NCBI GenBank assembly: GCA_022432975.1
Contig: CM039506.1
Location: 12,847,506-12,911,505, forward strand
Reading direction: 5' to 3'
Source of the DNA: Begonia masoniana
Taxonomy: Eukaryota > Streptophyta > Magnoliopsida > Cucurbitales > Begoniaceae
Length of the DNA: 64,000 nt
The first letter of the stretch is position 1; each line of letters starts with the position of its first letter. A program made the translations under genes and the position numbers. Below are positions 22,101-34,190 of this stretch, piece after piece. Below the pieces are notes generated by a model. That model saw only the letters and a list, made by a program, of their open reading frames with translations. It was not told the DNA's origin and did no database searches.

Positions 22101-25100
22101 TTTCCTTCTGTTTAAGTACTATAGAAAGAAAGCTGCATCTTTGGGATGCATTCAGTTTATTTTATGGATTCTCTACTTTAAACCTAAATAATTTTTTTTA
22201 TCAGAAGACTGAAACTTTAGTATTGGTGAAAATTTTGTACGCAGACCTGCTTGTTTATTCCAATTTTTAGTGGATTATGATGAGATTTTTTTACTCGGGT
22301 TTCCAAAACCGATTTTATATCTGCTTGTTTATTCCAATTTTTAGTGGATTATGATGAGATTTTTTTTACTCGGGTTTCCAAAACCGATTTTATATATTCT
22401 TATCCCAGGTATTCCATGGAATGGTTAATGCTGGAGTGGAACCTAATCTTCACACATACGGGGCACTTATTGATGGTTGTGCCAAAGCTGGTCAAGTGGC
22501 CAAGGCATTTGGCGTGTATGGAATGATGAGGTCGAAGGTATGTTTTTGGTGAAATAGCTCTCCATTGCTTCTAAATATAGTTGAAGTTTCATCCAGGCAA
22601 TTCTAAGTTTTTTTAACAAGATGGTTTCACTCTCCTTGTTCCTCTTTCATTAAGTCAGCAAAAGTCATGCACTGATAAGATGTTCCATGCAGTAGAAAGT
22701 GAAGCCAGACCGTGTTATATTCAATGCTCTAATTTCTGCATGCGGTCAATCTGGAGCAGTGGATCGAGCCTTTGAAGTAGTGGAGGAAATGAGGGCTGAG
22801 GCACAACCTATTGACCCTGATCATGTAACTGTTGGTGCCTTGTTAAGAGCATGTGCACATTCTGGTCAGGTACGTTTGTTTCTTCATTAGGTAAAGTTGA
22901 GCAAACTATTTACATTTTCATAATGCTTGGTTTTCTTAGTATTTTATTTCTATTTTATAAAATAAGAACAAAAAAATTAAATGGGGATTGCTAATAGGTT
23001 GATCGAGCACGAGAAGCATATAAGATGATTCATAAATATAAAATCAAAGGCACACCCGAGGTTTACACTATAGCTCTTAGTTGTTGCAGTCAGACTGGTG
23101 AATGGGAATTTGCGCGCAGTGTATACAGCGACATGCTTAATAAAGGACTGCTACCCGATGAGGTACTATTGTTGGCGTTAGACATTCCTCATTAGTATTA
23201 GACTTGTAGAATACAGTAGAGTAGCCTATATCTTGGGATCATTGGAGAATTAGAAACGATGAACATCCTTCATGTCAAATATCATATTTCTCATGGCCGG
23301 CAAAAAAATTAAGAATTTAAACTGTACAAATACTTATTATTGACTTGGTTTGGAGAAGACGGAAAAAAGCTCTTGAGTTTTCTTTGACGTTCATTAGTAT
23401 GACTACCTATTATTAAAATATTTTATTTTCATACTGAGAAAATGGCTAACTCAAATTTTATTTCATCTTTTATGCAGATGTTTCTCAGCGCACTAATAGA
23501 TGTTGCAGGGCATGCTGCGAAATTGGATGATGCCTTTGTGATCTTGCTAGAAGCTAAGAATTCAGGACTTGATGTTGGTATTATATCCTATAGCTCATTG
23601 ATGGGAGCCTGTAGTAATGTACGTAGTGTATCTAATTGTACTTTTGTTCACGTACCTGTTGGCATGTTAAATGTCAGGAATAAATTTCAGAGCAATTTAA
23701 TTAAACCACATATTTAAGCCTTATCTTTTTGTTTGCTCCTTTTTTCCACCTTACAGCCTTCTAAAACTAAAACCAAGTTTTCTGTTTCTGTTATATATGA
23801 TAACGGAAGTTCTGAATCTATATATCAAATTTTACTAACTTTACTTCCAACTGGGTGAGGAATATCAAATCCATACCCATATGCTGGTATGTCAAGAAAG
23901 GTAGGTTTTCTCATGCATGGACTTGCTGATAGTAAGTTAGTCGAAGGTGTCGTAGTTTTATCATAGGCATAATTATTTTATGAAGAACAAATGGATCAAT
24001 GGTTAACTTACCTGTCTTTAATTGCCGCTTTTAATTTAATATTTTTTTTTCCTGCAGCACAATCTATGAAATCATAAACGTCCATACTTCTTGTTACAGG
24101 CAAAAAATTGGCAAAGAGGATTACAGCTATATGAGGATCTCAAGTCAATGAAGTTGAAACCCACAGTTCCAACCACTAATGCTTTAATAACTGCCCTGTG
24201 TAAGTTTAATATCTCTTGACCTGATTTCTAAGATAATATCAGTAATATGGTGAAATTTCATCTGCATATAAACTGTAATGGACACTTTTAGATAAACTGT
24301 ATATGTAGGTTGAAATGTAAAATAATGTTGTAAAACAATATATTGATGCTGCATCCTTTGTAAAATTTCATTTTATGAATCTTGATATTTTATATCATAA
24401 TAGACAATGATGTGTTTTCCTTATGTAATTATATGATAACAATGATAATTGTAATAGACATTCTCAGTGGAACAAGGGGGCATTTATCGTGAGTAAGAAT
24501 ATTCTTGATTTCTCATTAGTTGCTAATGAAAGTGTCGAGGATTATAAACAGAATAAAGAAGGGGTGATTCTTAAAATTGATTTTGAGAAGGCCATGATCA
24601 TGTTAACTGGGGCTTCCTTGATTTTGTTTTAAAAATGAAAGGTTTTGATTGGTGGTGGAAGAGGTGGATTGCAGGTTGGTTGTGCTCATCAAACTTCTCT
24701 ATCCTTATAAATGTAAGAGCAAGAGATAAATTTCAAGCTACTAGAGGGCTTAGACAAAGAAACCTTCTTTTCCTATTTTTATTCATTCTCATTGGTGATG
24801 TACTTGGAAAGATATTGGATATTGCGAAAAACCTCAACTTGATAGAGGGTTCAAAATAGGGCAGAATGCTTTTCATGTTTCTTATCTCCAGTTTTCTAAT
24901 GATACTATTTTAGTTTCTAGTGATGATGACTTTAAAGTCTAAAACCTGATAAATGTGGTAAAGTTTTTAGATAGTCTCTGGTCACCAGCTTAACTTTAAT
25001 AAAAATAATATTGTGGAAAGTAATGTCGATGAAAACAGTATTGATATATTTGTCACTATGATTAATTGCAAAAAAGGTTAGTGGCTTCTTTCTTATCTAG

Positions 25101-28100
25101 ATTTTCCTCTTAGTGGTAATCCTCTTTCATATTATTTTTGGGAGCCAATTTTACAAAAAGTTAGGAAACGCCTATTAGGTTGGAAAAAAGGTTGTTTCTC
25201 AAGAGGTGTAAGACTTACATTGATTCATGCAGTGCTTGATAGCATCTCTACCTCCTATATGCTAAGATGCCTAATGAATGGAGAGTCCAAACCGTTGCTC
25301 GTCTTAAATTGCAAGGGGGCCTTGGGATTGATAGTTTTCAAGTTAGAAACAAAGCATTTTTGGAGAAGTGGTTGTCGTAAATTGCAAGGGGGTCTTGGGA
25401 TTGATAGTTTTCAAGTTAGAAACAAATCATTTTTGGAGAAATGGTAGTGGGACTGATTCTTTTGGCATGGTAGTGATTAAGAACAAATACAAGCTCACAA
25501 CTTTTAGTTGGGCAAATTTTCACGATTGTATTTCTTTTAAAGTGAGGAACGAAATTTTGGCTCAATTTTGGGAAGATAGGTAGATTGAGGACACTCATTG
25601 TGCTGGATCTTGTAACAAGTATTACTCTATTGACTCTCTTTTCAATAAAGATGAAGCTCATAGTCCTTAACGTATGTCATTTTGAAGAGATGAATATCTC
25701 AGAGTTAGTTGAGATTTTCAATCTTTGCCAGTTATCTCTTTTTTCTTTCTAAAAACGAGTATTGTCAACACTAGAAGATGACTTTATGATCCTTCAATAA
25801 GTTTTTCCTCCCGATTTTATTCACTCAGCTCACTTATGTTTCTTTCATAAGTTTCTTATTTTTTTTAACCTTGTCAGGAGAAAGGAATTTCATTCAAAAT
25901 CCATGTGTTTTTTTGATTTTTATTATGGAAAATCTATATACTTGTAACAAAATCCAGAAGGGGAACACTTTCTTGGCTATTTTTTTGTATTGTTGTCTTT
26001 TTTGCGAGGCGCATGAAGAAATTAATACTGCTATAAGAAAACGCCTCCAACTATAAAGACTTGTAGTTAGAGGGAGTAGAGAAAAGGGGACAAAGAAGAA
26101 GAATCAGTTGGTAGTACTTCAACATTAGTAGTTAAAAAGATAGTTATAACTACTTGAGGAAGTTAAAAGTGTAGAAGAGAACTGTTAATAGAGAGGGAAA
26201 ATGTACGAGGGAGTTATGTGATTAATGTATAGATATCAGAGTATTCAAGACTATGAGTCTGGGGTAAAAGCCATTTTGTAGTGGTTAAGTGGTGTCCTAA
26301 GTCTGTAATTCGTATGAGAATAAATAAAAAGTGACTTTTTCAATGTTTCTCAAGTTATTATGATTATGGGAGCTATCATAGTCACATCATGATTAATTGT
26401 GAGTTTATTAAAAACATCTAGAAATATTTTTTTTATCTCTTTAATCAGATAGTTGGGATGCATTCAGAAATAAAACTTTCCTCATTGAGATTGTTAGTAG
26501 GAAAGAAAGGTTTAAGAAGTGAAAGCTTATTCTCATATTAGTGTTTTGGCTACCTGGCTTCATGGGAATGATATTATTTTCGAGAACAAAGAGTCAATAT
26601 TGATATTTGAGATAATATCAGTGTCTTATCATTAAGTGAGTTTATTATTTAGAGTTTTTTCAGGTTATTATTTTATTGTTGTTCTCTCTAATTGGAGAAA
26701 GCTTTAAATTAAGTGTTCATCTTTTCCTTTTTTTTCTCAAGAAAGGTTCTTCCCCTCTCTCGTATTGTAAATTTATTCTTTTAATACATTTTGTTTCTTA
26801 CAAACAAAATATGATAACAATGATAGTTTGAGATATTTCATGATTTAACTTCTCTTCAGGCGATGGGGACCAACTGCACAAGGCCGTAGAGGTTCTATCT
26901 GAAATGAATGGACTAGGACTGAGCCCAAACAGTATCACATACTCCTTACTTTTGGTCGCAAGCGAGAAGTATGTCTTGTAGTCTTCATTTATGTTTTACA
27001 ACATTTCTCCTAGATTGACATTCACAACCTTCAAACTACAGTTTTTTATATAATTTGAATGCAGAAAGAACGAAATAGAAATTGGGCTTCGCCTTTTTTC
27101 TCAAGCCGAAAAGGATGGGATTGCACTTAACCTAACCATGTCTAGATGTATAATTGGTAATTTTTTGCATTTGTTTATTAACCTGGCAAAAACAATGACA
27201 TGTCTTACTAACCTTCATATCCTTTATATGTTAGGCTCAATCTTACTATCAGCAGCTTCATTTAATAACTACTGCAGAATTTTTTTTTTTATCACAATAT
27301 ATTCTGTAGGATTTCTTATGATTCATTGAATTTGATCATTCAAAAGGAATGTGCTTTCAAAGATTTGAGAAGGCATGTACACTCGGTGAAGCTGTCATAT
27401 CTCAGGAGTCGGGACGACCTAAGCTTGACAATGAATGGTACTTAATATCTTCACTATTTCAGATTTACTGGTGGACTTGTGTCTTGGTTTTTGTTCCTTG
27501 TAAACACACTAGATATGTTTACATTGCGCCTAAAACAGCAAATAGCAAATATCTTAATGGTGGTACTCGTTAAGTATTGTGTCTTGAAAATTGTTCAATT
27601 TTTTTGTTCAAGGAACTGGGAATTGTTAGAGATGGTTTATTTGGATTGTTTAGAACATACAAATATTGTGTTTCACATTGTTAGGCAATCTTCCTGTAAA
27701 TGCCTTCAATATTTGACATCATAATTTTGTTTTACATCCTCTGACTGTCTCCCATCCTGATAATATCCTTTTGAAAAGTTTAGCAGCAATCAGATTTTAT
27801 GTCTAGAAGCATTAAAGAGCTTCTTAATGAAATAATTCTGCTATGCTTTTTTGAATTAGAAAATTGGTTAGTACTGTTATTGAAGACCAGTATTTCTTAT
27901 TTCTCATAACTTTTCAGGACATCTACGGCCTTAATGAGATATAGAGCAATCATTACCGCTGGTGTAACACCTAGCTGTGAAGTTTTGTCCCAAGTTTTAG
28001 GTTGCCTGCAGCTCCCTCGTGATTTAACTTTGAAACAAAGACTCATTGACAACATTGGAGTAAGTGTGGATGTATCAAGATGCTCAAATCTCTCGTCCTT

Positions 28101-30460
28101 GATAGATGGATTTGGAGAATACGACCCTCGTGCTTGTTCACTGGTGGAGGTATGTTGGAAGCTGGCAAACTTATCTGCTTACTGCTATTTCTAAAGTAAG
28201 TTTTCTCACGACCCCCACATGTTTTTTCAACTCTAGGAAGCTGCTTCGCTTGGCGTTTTACCTTGTATCTCTCTAAAAAAGAGTCCAATTGTCGTCGATA
28301 CAAGAAAGTTGGAGACTCACTCCGCTAAGGTGAGCTTGTATCTGTCTTGGAAACTTGACTCGTGAGTTAATTTGAAATCCATTTCTTGGATAACGTTATT
28401 ATGCAAGTTTATTAAAAAACGGTTGTACAAGAGGCCCTCTAAAATTTGAAACAGACGTAATAAAGGACTGTTTGAAGCGTTCCATCTAATCAAAAAATTA
28501 ACAGTTACAGTTCATTAAATTTATGTAAACTTCATTTTTCCGACGATAATAAGCCAACCTGCTTTCATTGTGCTGATAGATATAAAATTATGGTCTCTCT
28601 CTTTGCATTTGTTTCATAAAAATTGAGTAACATGCATGCCTAACTGATACATTATAAAATCTATCAGGTTTACATCTTGACAGTTTTGAAAGGTCTTAAA
28701 CATCGCCTTGCTGCTGGTAATGTTTTTACACACTTTCCTCTTTTTAAGTTCATAAATATATGATTCCTTACAAACATAGAAAAATAATATTTACTAGATT
28801 CTTTTTTGAGCTCTATGTTCAATTATAATAAAATAATTGAAGATGTTTATAACTCTAGAGTTTACACGCCTCCATAAATGAAAGTATAAAAACTAAATTT
28901 TCATCAAATATAGGCCTAAACCATCATAAAATTTCATGTGATGTATGATTATACAATTTACAATTTCTTTCTAGTTGGTAAAATGTAATATAGTTTATAA
29001 ATAAAGATTCATTTTCAACTCCTACCAAGTGTTCTTGGATGAAAGTTCAAAAGTTATTGCATGGTAAAATTGTGTAATCTGGTAGGAGACCACCAGTATT
29101 ATTCACATATTCAAGAAGAGAGAAGGAGGCTCGGAAACAATAGCTATGTTTTCTTTTATATGTTGCTTTTCTTTTATATGTTGCTTACGTTCTTTTTTAA
29201 AGGGGAGGGCAATATTTTGATTTCAGATAGTTGTTAGGGGTAAAAGAGGTAGTTGATTTGTAATTCTGTTAGGAGGTATATTTGGCAGTAAGGAACGTGG
29301 GAAGAGGGGATCGAAAAACTGGGGAAAGGGGAGAGAGTAGAAGCTCTAAAATTCTTCTACGGTTTTCATCTTGATATTGGATAATTCTGGTTATTGAATG
29401 TGATTAGTTTTCTTTTGGAAACATTGTTCTGCAATCGTTGTTCTTTGAATATTGTGGTTTCTGGTGTAGAACAGGGACCATAACATAATCTCACCGTCTG
29501 GTTTTATTACAATGTTGTTATCTTCGATGATAACAAGTAATAACAAAATCTTTGCAAAGATATTATGTCATTGACAATAGTTAATTAGTTAAAGTTTCCG
29601 AACAAGAACAAGAATTGCATGGATTTGAAAAAAAGTCACTTGACATGGCATATTAAATCGTTGCTTTAGTACTATATTCTCATTATTCTAACCTAGCTAA
29701 AACGATGATCTTTCAGGTGCAAAGTTACCAACCATAACGATTTTAGTTCCGGTGGAGACGACAAAATTTGTATCAATCAAAGGGAAGAAAAACATCAATC
29801 TTGCAGGAAGGTGAGAAGAGCTAAAAGATCTGTAATATAAAATCGTATTTGTCTTGCGTTCAGTGCGCTACTGAACTTCTTGGGTAACATGAATTTTATC
29901 TGATAGCATTGCATGACGAGTTGCATACTTTATTGTTTTTCATCGGTTGGCGGTAAAATTGATTAAGACAATGGTATTCAATATGAAAATATCTGACCTC
30001 AAGGTATCTGGCTTTCTTAATTTGGAAATTGACATATTATTTAGTGAGATTTTCTATGCATGCTTTCGGTGCAAGCACTTATTCGGCTTATTTTATTCCA
30101 CGAGTTATCCAAGTATACAATTGTAAATGTGTTTAATGTGGATAGTGCTTTTTGATTATTGTCATGATTAAAAACTCTTCATCATTACAATGTATATTCT
30201 CACATGCAATAATTATGGATGGCAGGGTCGGTCAAGCAATTGCAGCAATGTTGAGACGACTCGAAATTCCTTTCCATGGAAATGAATCGAGTGGAAAAAT
30301 CCGAGTCAATGGATTGTCCTTGAGAAGGTGGTTTCAGCCGAAACTCACCTCTCCATTCAACGGAAAACCAGGAGAGTTGGGTTCATCCTTCTCACGGCTT
30401 GGGGCAGGAATCAGTTTTCAGCAACGTGCCATCCGAACGGATAGTCTTTCGCTGGACTGA
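19160..30460 (+). CDS. MRL1: PPR protein MRL1, chloroplastic (rbcL mRNA maturation)
   Basis: Nineteen exons keep one frame: 19160-19456, 20177-20915, 21088-21319, 21448-21511, 21582-21726, 21830-21945, 22409-22537, 22696-22869, 22998-23162, 23478-23618, 24100-24199, 26860-26968, 27065-27156, 27347-27437, 27918-28149, 28237-28329, 28668-28716, 29717-29810, 30226-30460. They give 1098 residues, close to the roughly 1090 I recall for Arabidopsis MRL1. A Ser/Arg-rich plastid transit region and a hydrophobic segment (about 76-92) come first, then a divergent linker, PPR repeats from about 455 to 800 (KLYTTLISTCAKCGKVEAMF, TYGALIDGCAKAG, VIFNALISACGQSG) and a conserved C-terminal domain ending near KIRVNGLSLRRWFQPKL. 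MRL1 binds and stabilises the plastid rbcL transcript, supporting Rubisco large-subunit production. No stop or frameshift was seen. Intron 11 holds a LINE. The start is the ATG preceding MDVSFSAKP. Confidence 0.95.
19448..19852 (+). repeat. Native copy of MRL1 exon-1 end/intron-1 start
   Basis: Covers the last nine bases of coding exon 1 and about 400 bp of intron 1. It is the likely source of the upstream duplicate at 18729-19132; the two copies differ by a few single-base indels. Confidence 0.9.
22247..22395 (+). repeat. 74-bp tandem duplication in MRL1 intron 6
   Basis: Two consecutive copies starting CTGCTTGTTTATTCC (22247-22320 and 22321-22395), differing by one T in a homopolymer. The second copy ends about 13 bases before the exon-7 acceptor. 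Confidence 0.93.
24448..26810 (+). mobile_element. 5'-truncated L1-type LINE in MRL1 intron 11
   Basis: Bounded by a perfect 15-bp direct repeat ATGATAACAATGATA (24433-24447 and 26811-26825), typical of LINE target-primed insertion. Broken reverse-transcriptase motifs are visible: KIDFEKA, a GLRQ..LFLFLFILIGDVLGK segment, FSNDTILVSSDDD in place of the usual YADD box, and near 25300-25440 a duplicated KLQGGLGIDSFQVRNK-like block. The 3' end (TTTTAATACATTTTGTTTC) resembles plant L1 tails but lacks a clear poly(A). Many stops make it inactive. It lies in the sense orientation of MRL1. Confidence 0.85.
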
Positions 30461-31118
30461 AAAGTTCTCTCAACATTCGCCAACTGGAGAGGGCCGATGA
30501 AAAATCACTAACTTTCTCGAGGTAAGATGGTCCTATCTGTCCAGCTCATTTCTTGCCTGCTTTCTCCAGTCAAAAGCATACTTATTCGCTTTGCTTTGAG
30601 ACCTCCAAACATTGGAAAGCTCGTGCAAGAATGCAGTGGAATAGGACAATGGGCAAGGATGCTGCTTTCATTTCATGGTAAGTTAGAAGAGTCATTACCA
30701 TCAGACACTGCCAACACAGGGAGGTTACTGCTGCCGCATTTTCTACCCGGTCAGTGTAATGGGGCTTAACTTTATGCTTTGTAGATTGGATTATTTTTCT
30801 TTAATAGCTTAGTTAGAGAGAGAATAAATATAATTTAATTATAACGTTTAATTTGAGATACTTTGATGTCGATGTAAAACCACGGAATGTTGTATTTCCA
30901 TAAAGATGAAGTTTTGTGGGATTAAATATGTTTGATTTAAGTGTTGTGTTTTCTTATTTGTTGAGATTGAAGACATATTGTTTGAAGAGAAATAGTATCG
31001 GCGTTGTGTTGTTTTTATGAAGCCGCATATTTGTTCAATGCTCATGCTTCATACATATGGTACTATTATTTACCTCATAAACTCCCACTAACAATTAGAG
31101 TTGCATTTATACATACTT
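30461..31118 (+). other. MRL1 3' flank
   Basis: Probably includes the MRL1 3' untranslated region; AATAAATATAATTTAATT near 30823 could serve for polyadenylation. A GTAAGATGG...CTCCAG pair near 30521-30570 would make a very short intron and is not convincing. No separate gene is supported. Confidence 0.5.
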
Positions 31119-31186
31119 CTAACGCCTCCCGATTTAAAATCCAAAGGTTAAAGTGCAATATCTGTTAACAGATGTATAGTTATATT
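31119..31186. repeat. 68-bp direct repeat, left copy
   Basis: Ends exactly where the 5' LTR begins. Matches 37002-37069 at all but three positions. See the right copy and the element between them. Confidence 0.92.
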
Positions 31187-31452
31187 TGTTAGAATTTGGT
31201 ATGACCCGAATTCTAGTTGGGTCGGGTCGGGTCTGATCCGTATATCAATATTAAGGTTTCTCTATATATTGATGTTTGAGTCGCAAAACTCATTGTACCG
31301 AATTTAATATTAGTGATTCTCTCATTTACCCGTAGTTTTTTCCCTTTTAGGGTTTCCACGTAAAATTTGGTGTCTATTATTTTCTCGTTTTCTTTTTCGG
31401 TTTCTCGATCGTTCGTTACATGTGGATTAGGGCGTCTAATCCTAACAACTAG

Positions 31453-32213
31453 TATCAGAGTTTTAGGTTGAAGCGTTTTTCAAAAATCAGGGTTTGATTT
31501 TTCGAAAGTACCGAACTATTATTAGGTTTACAATTTTTTGTTAGTAAAATTTGCAATTCTTGAACAAAGGAAAATAGAAAAGTTTTGCTATTGTGTTCTG
31601 CCGAGGAAAACTAAAAGAAAAAAACAAAAGAACAGAAAGCCTTATGTTCTGTTCTGCTCGACCACGAAGAAAAGCTGAAGAAGAACAGAAAGCTTATGTT
31701 CTGTTCTGCTCACTGCGAAGAACGCGAAGAAGAACCAAGGAACGACCCGAGCCACACCCACGCGAAATAGCGACCCGAGCCGCACCCACGCGAAGCATCA
31801 AAAGAGAAGAAGAACGTGCTCCACAGCCGCTTCCATTGCCGCCGAGCAAAACAGATCAGCCCTAGCGCCGTCCATCGTCTGCCGGCCGAAGAAAAACAGA
31901 GAAGTCCGGCCGTTCTTCAGCATCTCGCCGCCATTCTGCAAACCGACCGCGCAAACAGCCATCGCCGATCGTTTTCTTGGTTGATTCAGTGACAAACAGA
32001 GACAAAAACATTTATTTGTTTTGTTGGGTTATTCAGATTTGAGAAGTTTTTCTCGTGGAGATTGATTATTGGGTTGAATAGTTAATCTGGAAATTATCTA
32101 TTTTTTGACGAGTTTTGTTGGTTCACAATATTTTGCAGGATTTATTTTGATTTTTTAAAAGGGAGCAATTTTTGAGTTTGAATATCTTTTTTGGGCATTG
32201 ATTATTGATAACA
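31453..32213 (+). other. Leader region of the deleted copia element
   Basis: Non-coding leader between the primer-site-like motif and gag. It includes a duplicated AGAACAGAAAGC(C)TTATGTTC block around 31632-31705 and a GC-rich stretch at 31740-31980 that looks Arg/Pro-rich in translation without a recognisable domain. Confidence 0.5.
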
Positions 32214-33604
32214 ATGACAGACAAGGATAGCATAAGACACGGTATTAGAAAATTTGATGAGACAGATTTTACATTTTGAAGAATGCAAATCGAGGATTAC
32301 TTGTACGGAAAAAAAACTTCATCTTCCATTGAGTGCGAAACTAAAGAAGATGGAAGACGGTGAATGGAATCTCCTTGATAAACAGGTTTTGGGAGTCATT
32401 CAATTGACGCTAGTCAAAAGCATTGCTCACAACGTGGCGAAGGAGAAGACCACTGCGAACCTGAAGGCTCTATCTATATGTACAATAAACTCTCCGCGAA
32501 TAATAAGATATTTCTTATGAAGAAGTTTTTTAATCTGAAGATGGTTGATAGTACTTCTGTCGTAGCGCATCTGAATGAATTCAATACGATTGTGAATCAA
32601 TTGCTATATTCGAAAATTGATTTTGAGAATGAGGTTCGTGCCCTTATTTTATTGGCGTCTCTACCGAATAGCTGGGAGCCTATGAGGGCAGCAGTTAGTA
32701 ACTCGGTTGGAAGCGCGAAATTAGTATTGACCGATGTGAGGGATCGTATTCTTACCGATGAGGTTCGTAAAATTGATTCTAATGAAACATCGAAATGCTC
32801 AGCTCTGAATGTTGAAAATAGGGGCATGAGTCAAAGTAAAGGTCCGGGCAATAGAAATCGAAGTCAAAATAAGTTTGAAAAACACGCCAACTTTGAGTAT
32901 TATCATTGTGGCAAGAAATGACACATAAAGAGATTTTGTCAAAAGCTTCTTTCGGGAGAATCCGAATGTCAAAGGAAAGGAAAAGATATTCGAAGAGGGC
33001 GACACAGGCAAGGAGGTAGCTACAGCCACCGAGGAGTTCTTTAGTGTGTACGACGAGGATGTCGTAAATTTCTCTTATCAAGATACGAGTTGGGTGATCG
33101 ATAGTTGCGCTTCAATACATGCCACTTTGCAGAGAGATTTCTTTACATCCAACACTTCGGGTGACTTTGGAAGTGTGAGGATAGGAAATAGTGGCGTTGC
33201 AACAGTCATTGGTATGAGAGATGTGCTTTTGAAAACCAACATCGGCAACACCTTGGTTTTGAGAGGTGTGAAGCACATCCCCGATATCCGCAAGAATTTG
33301 GTCTGGACTGGCAAGCTCAACGACGAATGGTTGGGCAACATCTTTCGTAATGGAAAATGGAAGCTTACCAGCAGTTCATTGATCGTTGGCGAGAGAAGAA
33401 AAATGCTCCTCATTATATGTAATGCACGCGAAGATCACGGATTCCACAGTCAATGTGGTGGGTAATAAGGCTGCAAAATTTGTGAATTCCCCTTCTAAGA
33501 GAAAGGTTGAGAAGACTCGGAAGAAGTCTGGTTCTCAGGTAAAGTTTAGGTTGGGATCTGAGGGTACATCAGAGCCAGTGAATCAGCCTATTATAGATGT
33601 TTAG
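32214..33604 (+). pseudogene. Copia gag-protease remnant
   Basis: Gag starts at ATG 32214 and continues with KFDETDF, MQIEDYLYGKKLHLPL and, after a frame change, NLKMVDSTSVVAHLNEFNTI and ALILLASLPNSWEPMRAAVS, the UBN2-type gag of copia elements. A knuckle remnant (YYHCGKK) precedes a stop near 32920. Protease follows (WVIDSCASIHAT, with Cys where the catalytic DSG glycine is expected) and a VKHIPDIRKNLV segment. After about 33430 the sequence jumps to a linker-like region, showing the loss of integrase and polymerase. Confidence 0.85.
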
Positions 33605-34190
33605 TCGCCAGTTTCAGTTTCAGTTTCAGTTTCACGTCAGAATGGTATCGTCAAAGGCAGAACTATGTGGAAGGTTAAAACTCTAGGACGATATGATGAA
33701 ACTGTGGATTATGCATTGAATGTGTTCGAGGGTAACGATTCCTGTGTGGAGTCTTCAACACATTCAAATGCAGTTCGTTGCGACAACCCTGATAGTTCAG
33801 TGATACCATGAAGGAGGAGATGCGATTTCTTCTTAAGTAAGTCTCTCAAGTTTAAGCGAGGTTTAAACTTGAACGGTATCGGATGCTGAGTTGGCCCATT
33901 TGGGGCCTTTGTGGTAGAGGAGCTTATTTTTAATGGAGTTTTGCAAATTTATTTTCTTGCACCGAAATTTCCTTGAAGGTGGAGATTGTTAGAGTTCAGT
34001 GTTCTAGATTCGCTTTGGGTTTAGTCGAGTAGCATGTTGGATCTCTAATGTGGAATTCATGTCAAGGTGGAGATTGTTAAAATTTGGTGTGACCCGAATT
34101 CTAGTTGGGTCGGGTCAGGCCCGTATATTAATATTAGGGTTTTATGACTTCTCTATATATTGATGTTTGAGTCGCAAAACTCATTGTACC

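Noticed and set aside
30527..30769. Open frame after MRL1
   Set aside because: No homology recognised; lies in the probable 3' untranslated region of MRL1.
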